Positions 1 to 8,498 of a stretch of 50,260 nucleotides of DNA are shown here, piece by piece. The notes under the pieces are model-generated. The model was not told the origin of the DNA, did not search any database, and worked only from the letters and a program-made list of their open reading frames with translations. Made by a program: the position numbers and the translations under genes. Numbering within the stretch: position 1 is the stretch's first letter; each line of letters opens with the position of its first letter. Source of the DNA: Leuconostoc carnosum (lineage in GTDB: Bacteria; Bacillota; Bacilli; Lactobacillales; Lactobacillaceae); NCBI RefSeq assembly GCF_014207505.1, contig NZ_JACHGL010000005.1, forward strand, positions 1 to 50,260, in the 5' to 3' direction.

Positions 1-63
1 GTAATCCGAACCTCAAATTACATCAGTTGGTTTAATTCCGACAGAATTAGAACGAGTGTTTAG
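1..63 (+). other. Unidentified reading-frame tail at window edge
   Basis: Frame 1 is open from the first base to a TAG at 61-63 (20 codons), with the segment YISWFNSDRIRT. That resembles the C-terminal stretch of IS3-family OrfB transposases, which often read YIxxYNxxRI, but 20 codons are too few to be sure. A second frame (bases 5-85) is also open, so this could be chance. No start codon is inside the window. Confidence 0.2.
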
Positions 64-126
64 AAAAAGATGTGCCATTTATTGACATAGGAGCAAATTG
101 CATATTTATTTTTTATAGTATTTCTA

Positions 127-282
127 ATGTATACGAGAGGTTGGAGTCATTTTGTTGGACTATTAATAGTTTTGTTAGTAGGTGAGTTAATAATAAATGG
201 TATTTGGATTACAAGTATCGAAAATAGAAAAAAGAAGATACAAAAAGAATTGGAAATAATGAAAGCCAAAGATTTATCGTAA
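127..282 (+). CDS. Small membrane protein, unknown function
   Basis: An ATG at 127 opens a 51-residue product. It has one hydrophobic stretch (about residues 9-31, rich in V, L and I) followed by a very charged tail with NRKKKIQKE. The frame is open back to a stop at 88-90. An AGGAG at 89-93 lies just ahead of an ATT at 97, so a non-AUG start at 97 would add ten residues and a second hydrophobic segment. A good terminator follows at 322-344, which supports a separate transcript ending here. I recognise no family. Small membrane proteins of this kind are common beside conjugation operons, but the role is unknown. Confidence 0.4.
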   Translation: MYTRGWSHFVGLLIVLLVGELIINGIWITSIENRKKKIQKELEIMKAKDLS

Positions 283-321
283 TGTGATGAATCCCCTCAA
301 AAATTTAATAGTTTTAAAATG

Positions 322-344
322 AGCATGTGAAAACATGCTTTTTA
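322..344 (+). terminator. Rho-independent terminator
   Basis: A perfect 7-bp stem AGCATGT/ACATGCT (322-328 and 333-339) with a GAAA tetraloop is followed by a T run. It separates the small membrane ORF from the conjugation operon. Confidence 0.75.
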
Positions 345-375
345 TAATGTCATCGTCAATTCTTAGAATAGGACA

Positions 376-394
376 GGTTGGGGCAGTACCAACC
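376..394 (+). promoter_or_regulatory. Short inverted repeat upstream of conjugation operon
   Basis: GGTTGG (376-381) and CCAACC (389-394) form a perfect 6-bp inverted repeat with a 7-nt loop, about 50 bp before the first transfer gene. It has no T run, so it is not a terminator. It could be an operator or a hairpin in the 5' leader. Confidence 0.3.
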
Positions 395-445
395 AAATGA
401 CACCGTCGAAACTATCCAATTAAGCTTGAAAGGAGCATGAACCTT

Positions 446-967
446 ATGAAGAAAATTTCTTTTAAAACGATATTAGCAGATGGACATAATCTATTATATT
501 TCAGATTAATTATTACTGGTCTGATATTAGTAATTGTCATTGCTTCATTACTATTTGTATTTCACAATAAACAATCATCAGTGACACATTCAGAAGCTAG
601 TCAATCTTCATCACAGGTAACTAATCAACCTAGTGAGGGAAAAGACTACACGATTCAATACAGTAATTTATCGCTAATCAAACGCTCGACATTGAACACA
701 GTTTTAACAAAAACTGGTTTGTTTGACTTTGACTACTTATTAAATACCAGTAATAATGGTGGTAATAATGCGAAGATTTTAGTTTACTACAATCAAGTTG
801 ATCAAATGCTAGTCTTTAAATTCTATCAAAACGGTTATCAGTCAGACAATGATTATCAAATTGGTGGTTATAATCTCCAAAAGCAAACGAGTATTCATGG
901 CTTACAACCGTCCGCTTTTAATGGACTGCCACTGGTTTATACCTGGGATAATTTGCAAACAAAATAA
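446..967 (+). CDS. Conjugation-operon membrane protein, unknown family
   Basis: This is the first gene of the transfer operon. The product is 173 aa if it starts at ATG 446. An in-frame ATG at 437 sits only 1 nt after the AGGAG (431-435), whereas 446 is 10 nt away and better spaced. It has a short cytoplasmic N-terminus, one transmembrane helix (about residues 20-42), a Ser/Gln-rich linker, and then an extracytoplasmic domain of about 115 residues. This topology resembles the bitopic scaffold proteins of Gram-positive type IV secretion systems, but I recognise no motif. It is followed after 16 bp by the VirB6-like gene with its own AGGAG, so the two are probably co-transcribed. Confidence 0.6.
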   Translation: MKKISFKTILADGHNLLYFRLIITGLILVIVIASLLFVFHNKQSSVTHSEASQSSSQVTNQPSEGKDYTIQYSNLSLIKRSTLNTVLTKTGLFDFDYLLNTSNNGGNNAKILVYYNQVDQMLVFKFYQNGYQSDNDYQIGGYNLQKQTSIHGLQPSAFNGLPLVYTWDNLQTK

Positions 968-983
968 TAGAAAGGAGTGCAGC

Positions 984-2972
984 ATGAAAAGAATAGTTAT
1001 TACTTTAGCGGTGTTATTTGGCACGGCTTTTTTTTTACCACAAAGTGTAGTATTTGCTAACGGAACCATCGGCTCATCTGATGCCAATAGTAGTGTGATT
1101 GGTAAGAATACTAAAAGTCGTCTTGGCAATGATACGACAAAACAAACCAATAGTATCAGTCATGATGGCTCACCAGCTAATCAAAGTGAAAGTACCATCA
1201 GAGATAAGTTAGGCGAAACAACTGGGTCACCTGATATGAATTGGGTGACGAGCAATATCTTAGCCAATTACAAAATGTATCACGAAGATGGGTCGATTAC
1301 CGATTTTGCTTTGGGTGCTTCACATATTGTCACTGATTTATTTACCGCGATTAATCTCAATATTGTTTATCCCTTGTTTGATCAATCGTTATCCACGATG
1401 TTTGATCTCACCAATATTACCAATGGCGTGAATAATATCTTAACAGACGTCGGGCAGTACACCAAGAGTTCATGGCAGAGTCAAGCTTTTAAAGACCTGC
1501 TCTATTTAGCCTTTGGTGTCGGCCTTGTTTGGGTCTTTGCCAAAACCTTTAATCATGGTGGTGGTCTGAAATCAATTTTAACCGTCTTAGTGATTGCCAT
1601 CATTGGTAGCGCTTGGGTTGGTTCTGGTAGTCAAGTTCTGCAAACGATTAATACCTTAACCTCACAAGCCCAAACCCAAGTCTTTACCGCCACCAGTAAT
1701 ATTAATCAGACGAGCTTTTCTGATACCGGTGATAGTTTTCAAAATGCCTTGCGCTATGTCTACTTTCAAAAAGCAGTCGCCCGACCATTTGCTTTAGGAA
1801 ACTTTGGTCAAGCTGATGTCGCTAGTGCCTATCAAAATAAGGATAAACAGGGGAATCCCTATCGTTTAATTGGGGGCAATGTTGATGACAAAGTAATTGC
1901 CAGTTTTGCTAGTAAAAATCATTATATTTCTAAAGATGGTGGCCTCGAATGGTATCAATCTGCAATTGCTTTTATGTCACCAGTGATGTCTGTTGCTTAT
2001 GGTGTGCCATTACTAATGATCGGATTAGCCAATTTATTGGTACAACTGGGCGCCGTTTTATTGTATTATCTAGCACCATTTACGATTTTAATTTCTCTAT
2101 TACCAAAATTTGCCAATAGTGCTTTAAAAACAGCCATGGGGGCACTGGGCTTACTCTTTGCTAAAGTGGGCTTATTATTTGGCATCATGTTTGTTTCTTG
2201 GGTGGGTAATGTCACTGATGTGGTTGTACCAGTTAAAGGTAGTGCCAGTGCGATGTTAAATTCCATTGTTTACATTGCTTTGATGATTTTACTTTGGAAA
2301 AACAAAAGTTGGCTCGTCCAAACGATTACTGGTTCAAGTGTTGCGAATAATGCTATGAATAAAATCAGTATGACTAAAGCCGGTCGTAAGGCCTTCAATA
2401 CCACGGGTGAAATGAAGCATCGCGCCAATCAATTGTACAGTGGGGCTAGAAGTGGCTTGAATCAAGGTAAACAGTGGCGTGATAATTATCAAAATAAACA
2501 TAATTCAGAATTTGATGATCATGCTTTACGTGATGAATTGCAAGCCGAACAACAAGCCCAACGGAAACAAGATCGCAAAGAGTATTTAGCTAAAGACATG
2601 CAAAAACATGCGCGAAAGATTCGCAAACAGCGAGCTGAACGTTTAAACAAAATGAAACAGCAAAAACAGCAAACAAATGAGCCAAAACATGATGCTGATA
2701 ATCCACCTCGTTATCAACGTTCTAAAAAGCTTAAAACCAACAAAGTACCTGCACAAGAATATGTAGATCAAGCGGTTAATCAAGAGAAAAATGTAGAAAA
2801 GCCTCGAACACGATATGTTGTCAAAAATACAGCCAACGCCATTACTCACAAACCATACTTACGTGCCAAAAGATTAAAAAAATCATTGCCCAACGATTTC
2901 AATCAGAAATTACAACAAAATATTGACCAACACCAACAAAGAAAAGAACGACTTGAGCAGGAATTAAAATGA
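984..2972 (+). CDS. VirB6-like conjugal transfer membrane protein
   Basis: The product is 662 aa, a polytopic membrane channel component of a Gram-positive conjugation apparatus, in the style of the Tn916 Orf15 / CD3337-EF1877 family. A signal peptide (about residues 1-25) precedes an extracellular Ser/Asn-rich stretch. Hydrophobic helices cluster near residues 170-220 and 330-450. The last 170 residues are a highly charged Lys/Gln/Arg cytoplasmic tail, as in this family. The start at ATG 984 is chosen because AAAGGAG at 971-977 has ideal spacing. The frame is open back to 849, but that stretch overlaps the previous gene. The stop overlaps the next start in an ATGA, implying translational coupling with the wall hydrolase. 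Confidence 0.75.
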   Translation: MKRIVITLAVLFGTAFFLPQSVVFANGTIGSSDANSSVIGKNTKSRLGNDTTKQTNSISHDGSPANQSESTIRDKLGETTGSPDMNWVTSNILANYKMYHEDGSITDFALGASHIVTDLFTAINLNIVYPLFDQSLSTMFDLTNITNGVNNILTDVGQYTKSSWQSQAFKDLLYLAFGVGLVWVFAKTFNHGGGLKSILTVLVIAIIGSAWVGSGSQVLQTINTLTSQAQTQVFTATSNINQTSFSDTGDSFQNALRYVYFQKAVARPFALGNFGQADVASAYQNKDKQGNPYRLIGGNVDDKVIASFASKNHYISKDGGLEWYQSAIAFMSPVMSVAYGVPLLMIGLANLLVQLGAVLLYYLAPFTILISLLPKFANSALKTAMGALGLLFAKVGLLFGIMFVSWVGNVTDVVVPVKGSASAMLNSIVYIALMILLWKNKSWLVQTITGSSVANNAMNKISMTKAGRKAFNTTGEMKHRANQLYSGARSGLNQGKQWRDNYQNKHNSEFDDHALRDELQAEQQAQRKQDRKEYLAKDMQKHARKIRKQRAERLNKMKQQKQQTNEPKHDADNPPRYQRSKKLKTNKVPAQEYVDQAVNQEKNVEKPRTRYVVKNTANAITHKPYLRAKRLKKSLPNDFNQKLQQNIDQHQQRKERLEQELK

Positions 2973-4111
2973 GAAAACTGCTTAAAGGTTATTTAATAGC
3001 GATTCTTGGTCTGGTGTTTTTAATTGTCTTAATCTTAGGTATGTTTGCCGGGAATAGTAATCAATGTCAATCAACAAACACTAGTATCACAGTGACGACT
3101 AGTGCTGATAAGGAGGCAGTTGCGCAATCGATTCACGATAATTTGAAAAAAGTATCGGGTGTCACTGAAGCTGGCATTGCTGGTTATTTGGGGAATATGG
3201 AAGTTGAAAGTGGCTTCAACCCGAAAAGTATTGAATCCAGTGCCACTTATGATGAAGCCAAAGCCATGAACGCTAGTTTAAGTGGTTACGCTTTTGGCCT
3301 CAATCAATGGGATAGTGCGAGGCGGGTTGCTTTATTAACTTATGCCAAAAGCCAAAATAAGCAGTGGTCAGATTCTAGTTTACAATTAGATTTTGCCTTA
3401 AATCATGATGGCACTAATTCTGATCTCTTGAAACAAGGGTTGAAGATGACTGATGTCAATCAAGCCACAGAGTTTTTAAGAGCCAAATGGGAACGTGGGG
3501 GTCAAGGGACAACCACTAAACGGCAAGCTTTTGCCCGTAATTGGTATGCTAAATTTGCAAATGGCACATCAAATACAGCCATTGATACCGCAACTAATGG
3601 GACAGAAACCACACAAAATACGGATAACACGACCAATAATACTAGTGGTTGTGCGACTAATGTGACACAGGGTATGGGTACGAGTGGGGCACCGGTAAAA
3701 GAAATACCTAGTACTTACAAAAGTAAAATTAAGGATACGAATTTTACAGCCACCTCGTCCACAAATACCTACGCTTTTGGACAATGCACTTGGTATGTTT
3801 ATAATCGCATGCAAGAGTTAGGTTATTCAGTAGAGAATGGTTTAGGTAACGGTGCTGATTGGGGACAGAATGCCAAAGCAAAAGGGTACAAAACAGATAG
3901 TCAGTCACATGTTGGTTGGGCGGTTAGTTTTTCACAGGGTGCAGATGGTGCAGATGCCACTTATGGTCACGTTGCGGTCGTTGAAGCGATCAGTTATGAT
4001 AAAAAACATTTCTTAGTCAGTGAATGCAATGTCGTTAGTAGTGGGTCTGGTACAGTAAGTTTCCGGGAATTAACAGCTGGAACAGGAGTCACCTTTATTC
4101 AAGGTAAATAA
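2969..4111 (+). CDS. VirB1-like bifunctional cell-wall hydrolase (lysozyme-like + CHAP)
   Basis: The product is 380 aa and opens the peptidoglycan locally for the transfer channel. A membrane anchor lies at residues 5-27. A phage-tail-lysozyme-like domain spans about residues 48-195, with the likely catalytic Glu in GNMEVESGF (Glu78 or Glu80). A Thr/Asn-rich linker follows (about 196-230). A C-terminal CHAP amidase/endopeptidase domain covers about 262-378, with the nucleophile Cys273 in FGQCTWYV and the partner His in YGHVAVVE. This two-domain layout is typical of Tn916 Orf14-type and other Gram-positive conjugation hydrolases. Its start overlaps the VirB6-like stop by 4 nt. Confidence 0.88.
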   Translation: MRKLLKGYLIAILGLVFLIVLILGMFAGNSNQCQSTNTSITVTTSADKEAVAQSIHDNLKKVSGVTEAGIAGYLGNMEVESGFNPKSIESSATYDEAKAMNASLSGYAFGLNQWDSARRVALLTYAKSQNKQWSDSSLQLDFALNHDGTNSDLLKQGLKMTDVNQATEFLRAKWERGGQGTTTKRQAFARNWYAKFANGTSNTAIDTATNGTETTQNTDNTTNNTSGCATNVTQGMGTSGAPVKEIPSTYKSKIKDTNFTATSSTNTYAFGQCTWYVYNRMQELGYSVENGLGNGADWGQNAKAKGYKTDSQSHVGWAVSFSQGADGADATYGHVAVVEAISYDKKHFLVSECNVVSSGSGTVSFRELTAGTGVTFIQGK

Positions 4112-4126
4112 GAGAAAGGGGTAAGC

Positions 4127-4651
4127 ATGAAAAATAGTCATTTAATCATCTTTGCTAGTCTAGTACTGATTGGTATTTTCCTCACCCAATTGAATCAAAT
4201 ACCGAATCTGAACAAACAATTAGTACAAGCTCAAACAACGTTAAAACAAGCTAAAGCTAGTCAAAATAAATCGCAAGCCATTATTTCTAATCCACAGTCA
4301 CAACAAGATCATGCATCAGGCAGTACAAAAATAGTTACTTCATTCGTTAAAACATTTAGCAATCAACCGACTTCAAGTTATTCCGAAACCCTGAAAGGAT
4401 TGGCTTCACAAAAAGTAATTAATGAACTAACTCAGACCTTTGCGCCTAGTGTGACTTTTAGTGATAAGGCACATTATGAAGTGCCAGCGGTCGCTATTAA
4501 AAATGCTTGGGGTTCTGATTTAGAATACTTGGTTGTCACTAAAAGTGATGCACAAAGTGTGGCCTATACAATCACTTATGATACTGATGAAAAATTAGTG
4601 ACTGATATTTCACGACTAACTTTAAAAGGGGCATTCGATAATGAAAAATAA
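4127..4651 (+). CDS. VirB8/TcpC-like bitopic transfer protein (first copy)
   Basis: The product is 174 aa. It has an N-terminal transmembrane helix (about residues 5-22), a Gln/Ala-rich coiled-coil-like stretch (about 24-55), and a C-terminal alpha/beta domain of about 110 residues that fits the NTF2-like fold of VirB8/TcpC scaffold proteins. The assignment rests on topology and operon position, not on a diagnostic motif. The last 11 nt overlap the next gene, which has the same organisation, so the two may form a heteromeric pair. Confidence 0.55.
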   Translation: MKNSHLIIFASLVLIGIFLTQLNQIPNLNKQLVQAQTTLKQAKASQNKSQAIISNPQSQQDHASGSTKIVTSFVKTFSNQPTSSYSETLKGLASQKVINELTQTFAPSVTFSDKAHYEVPAVAIKNAWGSDLEYLVVTKSDAQSVAYTITYDTDEKLVTDISRLTLKGAFDNEK

Positions 4652-5207
4652 AGTCTTAATTAGCATTATGGGTTTGCTTTTGATTGTCCTTGGTATCATG
4701 ATGTCAATTACAAATGGCAAAAGAGCACAAATACGGCAAGTTAGAAAGGAAGTGTCGCAAGTGAATAAACAACAAAAACAGGTCACGACACAAATTGATA
4801 ACTTACAAACAACTTACAATGCTAGTGACGAGCAAGCGAAAAATGACTTACTAGCCTTTGCCAAAGCCTACTACACTTTTAGTAGTCAATCAGATTATGA
4901 TAAACGTTTTAGTAAAGTGTCCAGTATTTTAACACTATCTAACGACCAGCAAAACAATTTATTTGATAGTGGACTAGATGCCACTGGTGGATCACGCATT
5001 GATAATCTGGGTCTAACCAGCCAATATCAAACAGCCACAGGTTACACCAGTGATTTGGATAATCAAACAATTGAAGCTCTAGCAACTATTATTGTTCAAA
5101 CCAGTGGGACAGGTCAAAAAGCAATTAACCAAACCGTTCTATTACATGGCTGGTCTGATACGAAAACACAGAAACTAACGTCTATTAAAATTAATCAAAT
5201 ACAATAG
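4641..5207 (+). CDS. VirB8/TcpC-like bitopic transfer protein (second copy)
   Basis: The product is 188 aa with the same plan as its upstream neighbour. A transmembrane helix (about residues 4-22) is followed by a Gln/Lys coiled coil (about 30-60) and an extracytoplasmic domain ending in a beta-rich segment. The ATG at 4641 lies inside the previous gene (11-nt overlap), with a GGGG/AAAAGGGG ribosome binding site just upstream. It is probably a structural part of the conjugation pore. No catalytic motif is visible, and the family call is inferred from topology and neighbours. Confidence 0.5.
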   Translation: MKNKVLISIMGLLLIVLGIMMSITNGKRAQIRQVRKEVSQVNKQQKQVTTQIDNLQTTYNASDEQAKNDLLAFAKAYYTFSSQSDYDKRFSKVSSILTLSNDQQNNLFDSGLDATGGSRIDNLGLTSQYQTATGYTSDLDNQTIEALATIIVQTSGTGQKAINQTVLLHGWSDTKTQKLTSIKINQIQ

Positions 5208-5219
5208 GAGCAAAAACTG

Positions 5220-5657
5220 ATGAAACAACGAATTAAACGACTTGATAAAAACAAACAATCACGGTCGCTGACAAAAATAATCATAATCAAAGTAGTTCCA
5301 GTCATTGCATTTCTAGTGGCTGGTTTTTTATTGGTTCCGTATGGATCAATGTATTTTCAAAACAATAAAGTGGCCAATGTTAACACAAAAGCAGAAGTAA
5401 TACTCTTCTACAATGCCAATTGTTCCCATTGTCAAAAGGTCTATCCCAAAATATTCTGGCATAATGTTTTGAATTTCAAAAATGAATCGAAACAAATACA
5501 AACGATCAATGTACAAAACACCAATAATAAGCACTACGTAGCTGACTTTGCCATTCAAGCTACACCAACTTTTATGAAAACAAAAAATATCAATCAACGA
5601 TTAGTTTCTACTAATAGCCAACAAATTAAGCAATTTATTCAGACAGGAGGTCATTAA
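5220..5657 (+). CDS. Membrane-anchored thioredoxin-fold protein of the transfer operon
   Basis: The product is 145 aa. A Lys/Arg-rich N-terminus and one transmembrane helix (about residues 22-44) place a thioredoxin-like domain outside the cell. The domain has a CSHC redox motif in NANCSHCQKVYP (about residues 67-70) and the cis-proline segment ATPTF, both hallmarks of thiol-disulfide oxidoreductases. Such proteins occur in several Gram-positive conjugation operons, where they may form or isomerise disulfides in secreted pore components. That role is inference. AGGAG lies 9 nt before the ATG, and only 3 bp separate the stop from virB4. Confidence 0.75.
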   Translation: MKQRIKRLDKNKQSRSLTKIIIIKVVPVIAFLVAGFLLVPYGSMYFQNNKVANVNTKAEVILFYNANCSHCQKVYPKIFWHNVLNFKNESKQIQTINVQNTNNKHYVADFAIQATPTFMKTKNINQRLVSTNSQQIKQFIQTGGH

Positions 5658-5660
5658 TTC

Positions 5661-8165
5661 ATGGGTAAAAAAGTAAACATCAAATACGAAAATCCGGTTG
5701 TGCAGTACCAAGATAATTTATTACTGACAACGGTGGGTGATGTTTGGGCGTATTATCAATTGAAACCATTTCAAATCAATGTCGCCAACGCGCTAGACAA
5801 ACAAAGTTTTAAAGAGAGTTTTATTGATGTCTTTGAACGCTTACAAAAATATGATGATGTTGATTTAAAACTGATTCCCGCTGATATGGACTTAGCCGGA
5901 CGAATTCAAGGCACTAGTCCTGATTGGGCTAAAGACATTGCCGAAGTGGCTCAGTATTACATGGGACAAGAGGAAGTGAATATTTTAGAAAGTGAGTTTC
6001 AACCAGCGATTCGTGATGAGTTTTATATTGGCGTGAAACTCAAAAATACTAATGTAGGGGACGATTTAAAAGATAAATTTCAATTTGCCACGGATCTTAT
6101 TTTAAGACGACTAGCAGAAACGATGCGCTATCAAGTAAAATTTGATGCCCAATTCTTTGAACGCTTTACTACCATGAATGATGATGTGTTAGGTATTTTA
6201 AGACCGTTAGATGCTACGAAAATCAGTGAAGCCAAACTCATTAATTTGCTAGGCACAAGTTACCATCATCAAAATATTAAGGATTTTGCTAGTATGCGTG
6301 ATACTACATTTGATTTAGCTAAAATGGGCATCGTTAAACGCGAAACCAAAAAAGAAACGGATTACATTAGTCACCTGGTGTTAAACTTACCAGACCGTTT
6401 GGATAATTTATCACTTCTTCCTGAAATTCAATCCTTTAAGTTTCCTGTCGAAGTTCATATCAAAGTTAACTTTCCCCAACGCGATGGTTTTAAAGGTATG
6501 AAGCAAGAAACTCGGAGTTCGAAAGGAAAATATAAAGATGAACTACGCGATGCGTTAATTAGTGATGATGATAGTTCGCAACGTTCCAAAACTAATTATG
6601 CTTTAGCACAAGAGTTAGCCGATGTCATGGATCGTAAAGATGCCTTCATGCAATGGTTATTAGTATTGGTTATTCGTGATGACGACTTGAAACAATTAAA
6701 GAGCAAAATTCGTATGGTCAAAACCAGACTCTCAACGTTTAATCGTGATATTGAGGTTTTTCAACCAAGTTTTAACCAAGAAATGTTGTTATATCAAAAT
6801 CTACCCGCTACGAACTTAGGGGTGTTTAAACGTTGGCGCCAGTTTACGACTGCACCCGCTCTAGCGCAACTCATGTTTGGCACTAGTCATGAATTAGGAT
6901 CAAGGACTGGTTTCTATATTGGTCGCGTATTAGATACTAATCGTTATTTTAGTGTCGATAGTGCGGTTGCTTCATCACGAACTTTATTGTTAATTAATCC
7001 AGTCATTGCCAACAAAGGGATTGTGGGGGCTAAAACCGATAGTCCACACATTGCCATCACTGGTGATACTGGGCAAGGAAAATCGTTCTTAGTTAAAATT
7101 TTGTTGCTTTACTTAGCGATGTTTGATGTGAAGTTACTTTACGTGGACCCCAAACAGGAAGTCAGACGTTGGTTCAAGGCATCATTAACAGATAATGATA
7201 ATCCGTTTTTTACCGAGTTAATGAATGCTTTTCACTACGTGACACTCAATACTAATGATAGCTCAAACGTAGGTGTGTTAGATCCGATGTTAACGCTTAA
7301 TAGTCAAAGTACCATTGATGAAATACCAAGTGTGCTCACTTTAGTGAAAGAAATGTTAGTACAGGTGCGTGCTATCTCACAAGATATGGAATTAGATACA
7401 GCGCTAACAAATGCCATTAAGCAAGTTTGTAATCAACGGTTAGCTGGTGAACAAGTAGGAACTATGGCGATTATTGCTATTTTAAAACAAGGGTCTGAAA
7501 AATCAAAGCAATTAGCTAATTATTATGAAAGTGTCATTCCCGACAGTATGTTAAAGCTAGCGTTTAGTGATGGGCACACTGATAGTATTGAATTTAATAA
7601 GCAACGGACAATTTTAGAAATCACTGGACTAGATTTACCGCATGCCGACCAAAAGTCGCGCAGTTATACGGAAACGCAAAAATATTCAGTCTCTATTATG
7701 TTGGCGTTAGGCAAGTATTTAGAAAAATTCGGTCGAGAGGATACCACTCGATTTAGTGCGGAAATTATTGATGAAGCGTGGATTTTTAATGCCTCACCAG
7801 CCGGGCGCAAAGTCCTAGATGGCATTAAACGATTAGGTCGTTCGGAAAATAATATGTTGATTTACTCCACGCAACGAGTCGGTGATGTCAATGATGAAAA
7901 AAGTAACGGCCAATATGGTCAAATATTTGCCTTTGATAGCGCTGATGAAAGAGAGCGAGAAAATATTCTCAAACATTTTGGCTTACCAGTAAATAAAACC
8001 AATATGGACATGTTGAAAGACTTGAAAAAAGGACAATGCTTGTTTCGTGATATTTATGGTCGCGTGGGTAAAGTCGTGATTCACTCGTTATTTGAAGAAT
8101 GGACGCAAGCCTTTAAGACCGTCGATAAAAATGCTGGTGCGGAACTTGAAGCTAAATATAGTTAG
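5661..8165 (+). CDS. VirB4-type conjugation ATPase
   Basis: The product is 834 aa, the cytoplasmic ATPase that powers assembly and transport by the type IV secretion channel. Walker A is GDTGQGKS at residues 468-475. Walker B with its DEAW is at about 701-705 (EIIDEAWIF), followed by the STQRVGDV segment typical of VirB4/TraE proteins. The length is normal for the family (Tn916 Orf16 is about 815 aa). The N-terminal 450 residues form the usual less conserved domain. AGGAGG ends 9 nt before the ATG, and the gene sits in the centre of the operon between the redox protein and the coupling protein. Confidence 0.93.
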   Translation: MGKKVNIKYENPVVQYQDNLLLTTVGDVWAYYQLKPFQINVANALDKQSFKESFIDVFERLQKYDDVDLKLIPADMDLAGRIQGTSPDWAKDIAEVAQYYMGQEEVNILESEFQPAIRDEFYIGVKLKNTNVGDDLKDKFQFATDLILRRLAETMRYQVKFDAQFFERFTTMNDDVLGILRPLDATKISEAKLINLLGTSYHHQNIKDFASMRDTTFDLAKMGIVKRETKKETDYISHLVLNLPDRLDNLSLLPEIQSFKFPVEVHIKVNFPQRDGFKGMKQETRSSKGKYKDELRDALISDDDSSQRSKTNYALAQELADVMDRKDAFMQWLLVLVIRDDDLKQLKSKIRMVKTRLSTFNRDIEVFQPSFNQEMLLYQNLPATNLGVFKRWRQFTTAPALAQLMFGTSHELGSRTGFYIGRVLDTNRYFSVDSAVASSRTLLLINPVIANKGIVGAKTDSPHIAITGDTGQGKSFLVKILLLYLAMFDVKLLYVDPKQEVRRWFKASLTDNDNPFFTELMNAFHYVTLNTNDSSNVGVLDPMLTLNSQSTIDEIPSVLTLVKEMLVQVRAISQDMELDTALTNAIKQVCNQRLAGEQVGTMAIIAILKQGSEKSKQLANYYESVIPDSMLKLAFSDGHTDSIEFNKQRTILEITGLDLPHADQKSRSYTETQKYSVSIMLALGKYLEKFGREDTTRFSAEIIDEAWIFNASPAGRKVLDGIKRLGRSENNMLIYSTQRVGDVNDEKSNGQYGQIFAFDSADERERENILKHFGLPVNKTNMDMLKDLKKGQCLFRDIYGRVGKVVIHSLFEEWTQAFKTVDKNAGAELEAKYS

Positions 8166-8174
8166 GAGTTAAAA

Positions 8175-8498
8175 ATGACACAAGAATTTACTATACGAGA
8201 TTTATTGCAGTATTATCCCAAATATGAAGAGGGTATGGACTTAAACAAAGATATTGTTCAAGGGTTAAAAAAATCTGCTAATGATTTTCATGCTTTACTG
8301 ATTGAAAATAAAACATTGAATCGACTTACTTATTTGCGTGACCTAGATATTAGCTTACAGTGTTTCTATGAAAATGCGAAAGAGTTACTGCAAGAAGGAC
8401 GCACAGATAGTTTGAATATCTTTGGTTGGTATCTCACCATTAATGATGACTTTAGTTATGCCAAGGACAAGCTACGAGGCCAGACGATTTATGTTTAG
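8175..8498 (+). CDS. Conserved-position hypothetical protein of the transfer operon
   Basis: The product is 107 aa, soluble, mostly helical by composition and acidic in the N-terminal half. It starts 9 bp after virB4 with a TAGGAG ribosome binding site, and its last 8 nt overlap the coupling-protein gene, so it is part of the operon. No motif, membrane segment or signal peptide is visible. It might be a small cytoplasmic adaptor between the two ATPases, but nothing in the sequence proves that. Confidence 0.6.
   Translation: MTQEFTIRDLLQYYPKYEEGMDLNKDIVQGLKKSANDFHALLIENKTLNRLTYLRDLDISLQCFYENAKELLQEGRTDSLNIFGWYLTINDDFSYAKDKLRGQTIYV

Noticed and set aside
849..983. Upstream extension of the VirB6-like gene to 849
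   Set aside because: It overlaps the previous gene and lacks a ribosome binding site, whereas ATG 984 has AAAGGAG and begins a signal peptide.
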